From assembly GCA_945903925.1 (NCBI GenBank), contig CAMDPJ010000155.1:1-5700 (forward strand): a stretch of DNA of 5,700 nucleotides. The letters are read 5' to 3'. This DNA comes from Chryseobacterium gleum (GTDB lineage Bacteria > Bacteroidota > Bacteroidia > Flavobacteriales_C > GCA-002722245). Below, piece after piece: positions 1 to 5,586 of the stretch; the first letter of the stretch is position 1; each line of letters begins with the position of its first letter. Position numbers and translations under genes: made by a program. The notes under the pieces are model-generated. The model worked only from the letters and a program-made list of their open reading frames with translations. It did no database searches and was not told the DNA's origin.

Positions 1-127
1 CTTTAGCCGGCACTAAGTCGTTACCCGCTACTATTTCAATTTTGTCATTAAATTTCTCAACGATAACTCTCATTACGTTTTTGCCGATACGGCCCATTCC
101 ATTGAAAGCAACTCTAATTTTAGCCAT
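1..127 (-). CDS. gap: Type I glyceraldehyde-3-phosphate dehydrogenase, N-terminal part (cut by window edge)
   Basis: Only the first 42 codons are present; the gene continues beyond the left edge. Reading the minus strand from the ATG at 127-125 gives a protein starting MAKIRVAFNGMGRIGKNVMR, the first beta strand and glycine-rich loop of the NAD-binding Rossmann fold of GAPDH. The NGxGRIG signature is at residues 9-15, and an Asn-Asp pair at 36-37 sits where the NAD-contacting aspartate is expected. Two small departures from the usual NGFGRIGR are a Met for Phe and a Lys for Arg. The family converts glyceraldehyde-3-phosphate to 1,3-bisphosphoglycerate in the cytoplasm during glycolysis. The active-site cysteine lies outside the window, so catalytic integrity cannot be judged. 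A Bacteroidota-type promoter lies about 57 nt upstream of the start. There is no Shine-Dalgarno site, as expected for the phylum. Confidence 0.9.
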   Translation of the reverse strand, partial: MAKIRVAFNGMGRIGKNVMRVIVEKFNDKIEIVAGNDLVPAK

Positions 128-183
128 GATAATTTTAAGTTTAAGTGTACTATTGTTTTACTGGTTCCTAAAAACCAAGGGGA

Positions 184-212
184 CAAAAATATAATTTTTT
201 AGATACTACAAA
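184..212 (-). promoter_or_regulatory. Bacteroidota-type promoter for gap
   Basis: On the minus strand TATTTTTG (191-184) matches the -7 box TAnnTTTG, and TTTG (212-209) matches the -33 box. They are separated by 17 nt, within the 17-23 nt spacing I recall for Flavobacterium promoters. The start of transcription would fall near 175-178, giving a leader of about 50 nt before the gap ATG. The consensus is known; its use here is inferred. Confidence 0.6.
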
Positions 213-350
213 AGTTCTAGGCAATAAATTATTGAAATTTAATGTAGATTTTATATGAATGGGGGTGTTTTGTCAGTGAAGGAGGCAACTAAATGAATGC
301 AGAACGACCAAAGAGCACAAAGTCATTTTATCCATCAGCGCTTCAAACAA

Positions 351-512
351 AGTTCGTCATTGCGAAAATTTTGTACCCAAAATTAAAGCAATCTCATCAT
401 GAATAAATGAGGTTTTTATATTTGGCTTTATGCATATACTCAGGTTGTTGGTGTATATGATTATGATGAGATTGCTTTAATTTTGGGTACAAAATTTTCG
501 CAATGACGAACT
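351..512. repeat. Perfect 50-bp inverted repeat with 62-nt spacer (REP/BIME-like element)
   Basis: Bases 351-400 and 463-512 are exact reverse complements over all 50 positions; pairing fails at the next base outwards (350/513). Each arm is also a hairpin in its own right. In the left arm ATTGC (359-363) pairs with GCAAT (388-392), and AATTTTG (367-373) pairs with CAAAATT (378-384) around a TACC loop. The spacer 401-462 holds a third small stem, CATATAC (433-439) with GTATATG (453-459). The arm ends, TTCGTCATTGCGA and GCAATCTCAT, resemble a dispersed palindromic repeat I recall from many bacterial genomes (GTCATTGCGA...GCAATCTC), here with a different core. Two such units in opposite orientation make the long palindrome. 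I see no flanking target duplication and no open reading frame for a transposase. It lies downstream of the MmcQ-family gene and upstream of the gap promoter, so it may act as a 3' transcript hairpin. Confidence 0.85.
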
Positions 513-527
513 AGGTTGGATACCTAG
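511..527. repeat. Small hairpin at the right edge of the long inverted repeat
   Basis: CTAGGT (511-516) and ACCTAG (522-527) form a 6-bp stem with a 5-nt loop. It overlaps the last two bases of the long inverted repeat and lies 15 bp past the stop of the MmcQ-family gene. No T-run follows on either strand, so it is not a classical terminator on its own. Confidence 0.4.
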
Positions 528-541
528 GGATACTGATAATA

Positions 542-895
542 CTACAATTTCAATATTATTTCTTTGTCTTTCTTAGTCAAACCACTTACTACTAAATCAT
601 ACGAATGGTCAATCCATTCTTTCAATTGTTTATCATTTACCGACCCATCTGCTGTAATTGTATTCCAATGCTTTTTGTTCATGTGATAACCTGGCTGCAC
701 ACAAGGAAATTCTTCACGCAGTTCAATAGCTTTTTCAGGATCGCACTTTACATTAAACGACAAATCACCTTCTAATCCAGTTAACAAAAATGCTTTCCCC
801 ATTACCTTATATACTAGGGTATCCGGACCAAAAGGCAATGTTTCTTCAACAGCTTTTTTGGAAAGGCAATATTCGCGGAGGGATTCTAAATGCAT
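542..895 (-). CDS. MmcQ/YjbR family protein
   Basis: A complete 117-residue protein of the MmcQ/YjbR family, whose members are small single-domain proteins with a CyaY-like fold; some are described as DNA-binding, but no cellular role is established. Family signatures are present in order: PFGPDTLVYKVMGKAF (21-36), a central VKCDPEKAIELREEF (49-63), PGYHMNKKHWNT (68-79) and the C-terminal IDHSYDLVV (95-103). Length is typical and nothing appears missing. The start at 895 gives the usual N-terminus just before the first helix. The gene is divergent from bshB1 with only 59 nt between the two starts, so both promoters must be packed into that gap. TAGATTTG (955-948, minus strand) matches a -7 box but lacks a clear -33 partner. 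On its 3' side transcription would run into the long inverted repeat. Function cannot be taken further from sequence. Confidence 0.9.
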   Translation of the reverse strand: MHLESLREYCLSKKAVEETLPFGPDTLVYKVMGKAFLLTGLEGDLSFNVKCDPEKAIELREEFPCVQPGYHMNKKHWNTITADGSVNDKQLKEWIDHSYDLVVSGLTKKDKEIILKL

Positions 896-954
896 GGATT
901 TGAATTTTCGATAAATATAAAAAAGAAGATATTATCTTTACCAAAAACAAATCT

Positions 955-1677
955 ATGTCACACACTGTCGATATTCTCGCTTTTGCAGCTCATCCCGATG
1001 ATATTGAATTATCGTGCGGAGGAACAATTGTAAAGCAAGCAACGCAAGGCGACAAGGTTGCTATAGTTGATTTAACTGCCGGAGAACTGGGCACACGAGG
1101 TTCTGCAGCGATTAGAGCCGCAGAAGCAAAAAAATCAGCAAAAATTTTAGGTGTTGTTGAAAGAGAGAATTTAGGTTTACCCGATGGCTTCTTCGATTTA
1201 TCGGAGAAAAATAAATTGGCTGTGGTTAAGATGATTCGTAAATACAAACCAACGATCGTGTTGGCGAATTCAGTGACCGACCGCCATCCCGATCACGCGC
1301 GTGCCGCGCAATTGGTTAGTGAAGCGTGCTTCTTAGCCGGATTGGTGAAAATTGAAACTTCACTAAATGGTAAAAAACAAGAAGCTCACCGTCCTGATGT
1401 AGTTTACCATTACATACAAGATCATTATATTAAACCCGACGTTATTGTTGACATCACAGGTTATTTCGACATAAAGATGGATGCCGTAAAAGCATTCAAA
1501 TCGCAATTTCACGACACCAATTCTAAAGAACCAGCTACACCCATTTCAAGCGAAGAATTCATGAAGTTTGTGGAAGCGCGTTGCCGTGAATTTGGCAGGT
1601 TAATTAAAACAGAATACGCAGAAGGATTTACTGTGGAAAGACCCGCTGGAGTTGAAAATTTAAACGATTTGATTTAG
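955..1677 (+). CDS. bshB1: Bacillithiol biosynthesis deacetylase BshB1 (PIG-L family)
   Basis: A 240-residue zinc hydrolase of the PIG-L/LmbE family. The closest subgroup I recognise is BshB1, which deacetylates N-acetylglucosaminyl-malate to glucosaminyl-malate, the second step of bacillithiol synthesis in the cytoplasm. The metal-site motif AHPDDIE (12-18) supplies His13 and Asp16 as zinc ligands and Asp15 as likely general base. The third ligand is His114 in RHPDH (110-114). BshB1-like segments TAGELGTRGS (41-50) and NLGLPDGFF (72-80) are intact, and length is normal for the family. The start at 955 places the first beta strand (VDILAFAAHPDD) five residues in, as expected. The stop TAG overlaps the GTG start of ccmB by one base, so the two are very likely co-transcribed. 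A substrate other than GlcNAc-malate cannot be excluded, since PIG-L deacetylases are diverse. The other bsh genes are not in the window. Confidence 0.88.
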   Translation: MSHTVDILAFAAHPDDIELSCGGTIVKQATQGDKVAIVDLTAGELGTRGSAAIRAAEAKKSAKILGVVERENLGLPDGFFDLSEKNKLAVVKMIRKYKPTIVLANSVTDRHPDHARAAQLVSEACFLAGLVKIETSLNGKKQEAHRPDVVYHYIQDHYIKPDVIVDITGYFDIKMDAVKAFKSQFHDTNSKEPATPISSEEFMKFVEARCREFGRLIKTEYAEGFTVERPAGVENLNDLI

Positions 1678-2591
1678 TGAATTTCAACGAAGTAAAATAT
1701 CTTTTCCAAAAAGAATTTCAGCTAGAGCTTAGAAAAAAAGCGGGCATCAACAGCATCTTACTTTTCGCTGTAGCGACCACTTTTATTTCGTATTTGGCAC
1801 TCGATAATATTGAGCATGCGCCAACGTGGAATGCCCTTTTTTGGATTATCATTCTCTTCGCTTTCATCAACGCAGCCAACAACACTTTTCGCAACGATAC
1901 CGAAAACACGCAGGGCTATCTAAATCAGCTGGCGCACCCCAATTCCATTTTAGCAGCCAAGACTTTATACAACGCTTTTTTGATGACCATCACCGGACTG
2001 GTAAATTACTTTTGCTATTCTCTTTTCATTGGAAATTTAATTGAAAATCAATGGTTGTTTTTATTACTCATCATCATTGCTGCTTTAGGCTTCGCGGCAG
2101 TACTTTCACTTACCAATGCTATTTCATCAAAAGCCTCATTCAACAACACTTTAATGCCCATTTTGAGTCTGCCTGTTTTAATTCCTTTCTTCATTATTTT
2201 GGTAGCGCAAACCAATCATTTAATTGGCAATAAAGAATACCACGATTTTTCGTTTGCGCAAGCTCGCGAAGGAAGTGAAGTGGAGGTTTTATGCAGTTCT
2301 ATGTCTTTCACCAAAAACATCGAAAACATGAACTGCAGCGAGTACATCGCAGTTGATACGAAAGGCAAAAATTCAATCGTAATATTTTGTGGTTCCTTAA
2401 ACACCGAAAACAACAAACCATTAATCCTCAAAGGAAAAACAGAAAAAGAGGTGTTTTATGCCTCCAATATTTGGAACAAAGCCACCATTAGCTCATCCTC
2501 TAACATCAAGTACTACGGGGCACTTGCGCTACTTACTGCCATCGTTTTGGTAATAGGTCAGTTTTTATTTCCAAAGATTGCGAAGTTTTAA
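1677..2591 (+). CDS. ccmB: Haem exporter permease CcmB with an extra soluble domain
   Basis: A membrane protein of 304 residues matching CcmB, the permease partner of the CcmA ATPase in cytochrome c maturation, which works with CcmC and CcmE to deliver haem to the outer side of the inner membrane. Family segments include KEFQLELRKKAGINSILLF (12-30), WNALFWIIILFAFINA (51-66) and KASFNNTLMPILSLPVLIP (152-170). Predicted membrane helices lie near 25-42, 51-67, 97-119, 126-146, 158-178 and 280-298. Ordinary CcmB has about 220 residues; here roughly residues 185-276 are additional, between helices 5 and 6, on the periplasmic side if the N-terminus is cytoplasmic. That insert is beta-rich with three cysteines (206, 220, 238) and resembles an OB fold. 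The GTG start lies inside the bshB1 stop (TAGTG); the encoded N-terminus matches the family, so the start is probably right. No ccmC follows: the next sequence is a broken ATPase gene. Confidence 0.85.
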   Translation: MNFNEVKYLFQKEFQLELRKKAGINSILLFAVATTFISYLALDNIEHAPTWNALFWIIILFAFINAANNTFRNDTENTQGYLNQLAHPNSILAAKTLYNAFLMTITGLVNYFCYSLFIGNLIENQWLFLLLIIIAALGFAAVLSLTNAISSKASFNNTLMPILSLPVLIPFFIILVAQTNHLIGNKEYHDFSFAQAREGSEVEVLCSSMSFTKNIENMNCSEYIAVDTKGKNSIVIFCGSLNTENNKPLILKGKTEKEVFYASNIWNKATISSSSNIKYYGALALLTAIVLVIGQFLFPKIAKF

Positions 2592-2640
2592 AACAGGGAA
2601 GAATAATCGAATTTCTTCGAGAGAAAAAAACTTTAGTACC

Positions 2641-2648
2641 TACATTTG
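2641..2648 (+). promoter_or_regulatory. -7 promoter box TACATTTG ahead of the broken ATPase gene
   Basis: TACATTTG is an exact match to TAnnTTTG and sits 18 nt before the ATG at 2667. The -33 box is weak: only TTCG (2616-2619) lies at a suitable distance. It appears to be the original promoter of the truncated ATPase gene; if active it would drive transcription towards the convergent FkbH-like gene. Confidence 0.4.
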
Positions 2649-2666
2649 CCCTATGATAAATTAATT

Positions 2667-2801
2667 ATGAGCAAATTCATAGGCAGAGAAAAAGAAGTAG
2701 AACTGCTTCAAAAAGCTTTATTTTGCGACAAATCGGAACTCATTGCAGTGTGCGGCAGAAGACGAATAGGCAAAACATTTTTAATTCGAGAGACTTATAA
2801 A
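2667..2801 (+). pseudogene. 5' fragment of a P-loop ATPase gene (archaeal-type ATPase/DUF234-like family)
   Basis: From the ATG at 2667 the frame encodes an N-terminus MSKFIGREKEVELLQ followed, about 20 residues later, by a Walker A motif GRRRIGKTFL and then IRETYK. This is the recognisable beginning of the ATPase family that I know as ATPase_2 with DUF234, proteins of roughly 350-480 residues. After RETYK, near 2800, similarity stops. The frame stays open to 2912, but that part is antisense to the FkbH-like gene and has no family character. Walker B, sensor regions and the C-terminal domain are all missing, so the product cannot be a working ATPase. An upstream TTG at 2646 would extend the frame but lies inside the -7 promoter box, so the ATG is preferred. 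The break coincides with the 3' end of the convergent gene, which points to deletion or replacement of the rest. The exact edge is uncertain by about 10 bases. Confidence 0.75.
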
Positions 2802-4499
2802 ACATTTGTGCTTTTCAAAATTGTCAATATTCAATTCCCATCTCCCCTTTTTCTCTTCAAAACCAAAGTTTTTGTAGTGTTCTTTAACCATCCCGTTTTT
2901 AGCAGTAGGTAGATATTCCCCAATCAATTTAGAATAACCTTGCTTCTTTGCCTCTTCCACAATAGTATTCAAAACAAAAGGCTCCATCGTTCTCTTCAAC
3001 ACTCTGCAGCTCATAATCCAAGTATCCACAAAAATGAAATCCTTTTCTTTCTTTAGCACAACTGCGCTAATCAATCCGTTATCACCATATTTATCTACCA
3101 AAGTATAACTAATGGCAATGTATTCTCCCGATGCTATCATGATTTTCAAATCTTCATCAGTATATCGCTGGGTTCTCAAATTAAACTGATTAGAGCGTTG
3201 TGTTAACTGTGCCACCCGAGGCAAAGAAAAACCATCTACTTCCTTCACTTCAGAAACCATCTCTAGCGAAGCTAAATACTCATCGATGTTGGCAAACTTC
3301 GCAACAGAACTCACGCGCTCTGCCTCTGCTTGGTATTGTTTGGTTCTGTCTTTATCATTCTCAGAAAAGGAAGCTGTTTCAAATAAATTCAACGACAACA
3401 AATAATCTAAATATTCGGCAGGATCTTCGGGTAGCTCAGGCACAATCACTTCAGGCAACTCTAAACGAACCAAATTTCTTTCAAAAGGATTGTCGTCTAA
3501 AAAAACCATAGAATCGAAGCCAATATTCAATATCTCCTGAATGTTTCTAATGTTAGACGCTTTGTTTTCCCAATTGGCAACGAAAACAGAAATATCTTCT
3601 AAACGCAACACCATATCTGGATGCTTTTCAAAAGGTTCTTTGGCATTTGCTTCATCATTTTTGCTGCAAACACACAAAATAACACCTCTTTCTTTAAGCG
3701 CTTTTGCCCATGTTTGCAATTTACTAAAAGCCTTTCCTATTCCTAAATCGCCAATTTTAATATTCTCCACTCCATCATCTCCAACAATTCCGCCCCAAGT
3801 AGTATTGTCTAAATCCAAAATCAAACACTTATTAAATTTACCCCTTACTGCCAGTATAATATCATTAAGTTGTTTGGTGAAAACAGGAATGAAATCTAAA
3901 CTAAAAATCATGTCGGCGTTGATATACATTTGTGCCGACTTTGCTGTATTTTGTCCGTAAACGCCATAATGCGCAGCAACATCACACAAAAATAAATTGC
4001 CGTTTTGCGCGCTCAACTTCATTAATTCCAAATTCAACACTCGTAATTGATACAAAAAAGAAGAATTTACTTTAGACGCAAAATTTCCGAAAACAGCATC
4101 GGGCAATTCAGGAAATGTAGATAGAATTATTCTTGCTTTACTATTGTTTTTCAAGACATCCATCCACCCCTCCACTTTATCTACAAAAGAGTTGGCAAAT
4201 GAATTTTGATTTTTAGAATGGTGAAATGATTGCTCGAGCTTATAAACCGAATTGGTAATAATCACTACTTCTGGTTTGAAGCGATAGAGCTCAGAATCGG
4301 CATCTAAAATTTCCTGATCTATCTGCGAATATTCAGCTTCATAAACATTGTAATTCAGTTTATTTAAAGCGCCATACCCTATCAAAGCTTCTTTAATAAA
4401 TTGAGTGGCATGATCTCCTAAAATAGCAATACGCAACTCTTTCCAATCGGCTTCAATTTTTCTTTTTGCTTTTTTAAGTACTGAGAATTCGTGTATCAT
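2781..4499 (-). CDS. FkbH-like HAD-IIIC family protein (SGNH-like/HAD/GNAT-like)
   Basis: A 572-residue protein of the FkbH type. In characterised polyketide pathways FkbH-like enzymes load a glyceryl unit from 1,3-bisphosphoglycerate onto an acyl carrier protein; homologues in polysaccharide loci probably make or transfer acyl or sugar-related groups, and the substrate here is unknown. Domains run in order: an SGNH-like N-terminal region (about 22-215, with AILGDHATQF at 25-34), a HAD phosphatase domain with motif I DLDNT (229-233), CSKND (278-282), Lys313 in ENKASNI, and motif III FLDDNP (333-338), then a GNAT-like C-terminal part with QRSNQFNLRTQRYT (434-447), GDNGLISAV (472-480) and SCRVLKRTMEPF (497-508). 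All catalytic HAD positions are intact. An intrinsic terminator lies just upstream, after the STELLO-type gene. The final codons (ISLSN and the stop) are the antisense of the broken ATPase gene, so its native C-terminus has been replaced by a few residues. Confidence 0.88.
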   Translation of the reverse strand: MIHEFSVLKKAKRKIEADWKELRIAILGDHATQFIKEALIGYGALNKLNYNVYEAEYSQIDQEILDADSELYRFKPEVVIITNSVYKLEQSFHHSKNQNSFANSFVDKVEGWMDVLKNNSKARIILSTFPELPDAVFGNFASKVNSSFLYQLRVLNLELMKLSAQNGNLFLCDVAAHYGVYGQNTAKSAQMYINADMIFSLDFIPVFTKQLNDIILAVRGKFNKCLILDLDNTTWGGIVGDDGVENIKIGDLGIGKAFSKLQTWAKALKERGVILCVCSKNDEANAKEPFEKHPDMVLRLEDISVFVANWENKASNIRNIQEILNIGFDSMVFLDDNPFERNLVRLELPEVIVPELPEDPAEYLDYLLSLNLFETASFSENDKDRTKQYQAEAERVSSVAKFANIDEYLASLEMVSEVKEVDGFSLPRVAQLTQRSNQFNLRTQRYTDEDLKIMIASGEYIAISYTLVDKYGDNGLISAVVLKKEKDFIFVDTWIMSCRVLKRTMEPFVLNTIVEEAKKQGYSKLIGEYLPTAKNGMVKEHYKNFGFEEKKGRWELNIDNFEKHKCFISLSN

Positions 4500-4516
4500 T
4501 TGTATACTTTAATACT

Positions 4517-4553
4517 AAAAAAAATCCTCGTTAATGATGATTAAAGAGGATTT
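4517..4553 (-). terminator. Intrinsic terminator after the STELLO-type gene
   Basis: Reading the minus strand, AAATCCTC (4553-4546) pairs with GAGGATTT (4529-4522), an 8-bp stem. The 16-nt loop can tighten through a TTAA/TTAA inner stem around TCATCA. A run of Ts follows directly (positions 4524-4517). The hairpin starts 23 nt after the STELLO-type stop and ends 18 nt before the FkbH-like start. It would end or reduce transcription between the two genes. Both sides carry an identical 10-mer TATACTTTAA (4503-4512 and 4553-4562, plus-strand reading). Confidence 0.8.
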
Positions 4554-4575
4554 ATACTTTAAGTGAGTTGACTAA

Positions 4576-5583
4576 TTACAAAAGTTTCGATAAATCACTT
4601 ACCCAAGCTTTCACCAGCGGTAATTCTTCTGCTCCAATCACTTCTATTTTTACTAAATGTTCGTAGCACAGCACCAAATTCTCTAGCATATTTTCTGTGC
4701 CTGCCTTGAGTTTCAAATCGGCCAATTCTTTACATATTCTAAAATTGTTGTTGTAGCCAGGAATCTCATCTTCAAAATCCTTCATTAAATTGTGTTCGTT
4801 TCTTTCTTGCCAAACGGTTGGTTCATGATACAAAACGCTCCATCCGCATTCCCAAGAAATTCTTTGTGCTACATAACTTCTCCAAATATCTGTCATTCTA
4901 AAACTACAGAAAGAAGGCAGGTACAACAAAGGGAAAGCTTCTTTGAACCAATGTGTGTTTTGACTATTGAAAGGACTCCAAGCATTTTTACCCAACAACA
5001 ATCTGTTTTTGATTTCGAAACTCAGTGGTAAAGGATAAGTCAAGCGATAAACAGCATCCACATCTGGATTTTCATCGGCTAAACCTTGTTGAATCGGACA
5101 AACAACTGTTTTCTTTTCTAAAGTGTTTAAATCTAGTTGTTGATTTTGCAATTCCTCTAAAGGAAAACCGCGAGGCCATATTTTTTCTTTGGTGAAATAC
5201 TTATATACGTTAACCCAGCCGGCATTTTCGAAATAATGTCCAGATACTTCCTTCGACTTCTCATTCCAAAATTCTTCTCGTGGAATATTGTCGTCATCTG
5301 TTTCTACAATTTCTTCTGCCCCATTCTCAATAGCCAACAAATAACCAATATTTTTTCTTGAATAATGGCGGGTTGGCGTTATTTTAACCAAATCATAAGG
5401 CAAGGTAAGTTGCTTATCAACACTCCAAAAATCACAACCTTCCATATTAAAATTAGCAGGAGATTTAGTGTCGCCAATCACCAAAAATGGCACATTGCGT
5501 TTTGCACATTCTGTTGCAAAAGTCTTTAAAATAGGATGCGCATCGTTTGCAATAGATGTTATTACCAATGTTTTTGCTGACAT
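4576..5583 (-). CDS. STELLO-type glycosyltransferase (DUF288 family)
   Basis: A 335-residue protein matching the STELLO/DUF288 family, first named for Arabidopsis Golgi proteins tied to cellulose synthase and also found in bacterial polysaccharide loci. Conserved blocks appear in order: VITSIANDAHPILKTFA (7-23), VIGDTKSP (35-42), HYSRKNIGYLLAIENGAEE (73-91), the DxD-like ETDDDN (94-99), GWVNVYKYFT (122-131), IWPRGFPL (135-142), PIQQGLADENPDVDAVYRLT (163-182), PFNSQNT (204-210), SFRMTDIWRSYVAQR (227-241) and WQERNEHNLMKDFEDEIPGY (258-277). The DDD cluster is the likely nucleotide-sugar/metal site. There is no signal peptide or membrane helix, so it is probably cytoplasmic or membrane-associated. 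The start lies 3 nt after the stop of the upstream gene, so both belong to one operon, and a terminator follows its stop. Donor and acceptor sugars cannot be predicted. Confidence 0.88.
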   Translation of the reverse strand: MSAKTLVITSIANDAHPILKTFATECAKRNVPFLVIGDTKSPANFNMEGCDFWSVDKQLTLPYDLVKITPTRHYSRKNIGYLLAIENGAEEIVETDDDNIPREEFWNEKSKEVSGHYFENAGWVNVYKYFTKEKIWPRGFPLEELQNQQLDLNTLEKKTVVCPIQQGLADENPDVDAVYRLTYPLPLSFEIKNRLLLGKNAWSPFNSQNTHWFKEAFPLLYLPSFCSFRMTDIWRSYVAQRISWECGWSVLYHEPTVWQERNEHNLMKDFEDEIPGYNNNFRICKELADLKLKAGTENMLENLVLCYEHLVKIEVIGAEELPLVKAWVSDLSKLL

Positions 5584-5586
5584 GTA

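Noticed and set aside
351..512. The long inverted repeat as a classical MITE or insertion sequence with target duplication
   Set aside because: No matching direct repeat flanks the arms (CAAACAA on the left, AGGTTGG on the right) and the 62-nt spacer cannot encode a transposase.
899..955. Clear promoters in the 59-nt gap between the MmcQ-family gene and bshB1
   Set aside because: TATCTTTA (933-940, plus) and TAGATTTG (955-948, minus) resemble -7 boxes, but neither has a -33 box at the right distance: the plus-strand TTTG at 899-902 is 30 nt away.
990..1247. Open frame antisense to bshB1, 85 codons, minus strand
   Set aside because: It lies wholly inside a gene with intact zinc-site motifs and encodes no recognisable protein; it is a codon-bias shadow.
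2229..2504. Calling the CcmB insert a functional CcmE haem chaperone
   Set aside because: The haem-binding His/Cys and the following Tyr motif of CcmE are absent (NKATISS is found instead), so only an OB-like fold is proposed.
2607..2620. Hairpin TCGAA-TTTC-TTCGA after ccmB as a terminator
   Set aside because: The stem is only 5 bp and is followed by an A-run rather than a T-run on the coding strand; on the other strand no T-run follows either.
2646..2912. Full 88-codon frame as an intact small ATP-binding protein
   Set aside because: The TTG start falls in the promoter box, and the last 37 or so codons are antisense to the FkbH-like gene with no ATPase similarity; only 2667 to about 2801 is a true gene remnant.
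3541..3960. Open frame of 139 codons on the plus strand inside the FkbH-like gene
   Set aside because: It is antisense to the HAD domain, where the minus-strand protein has all expected motifs. Similar frames at 3200-3511 and 4792-5031 were dropped for the same reason.
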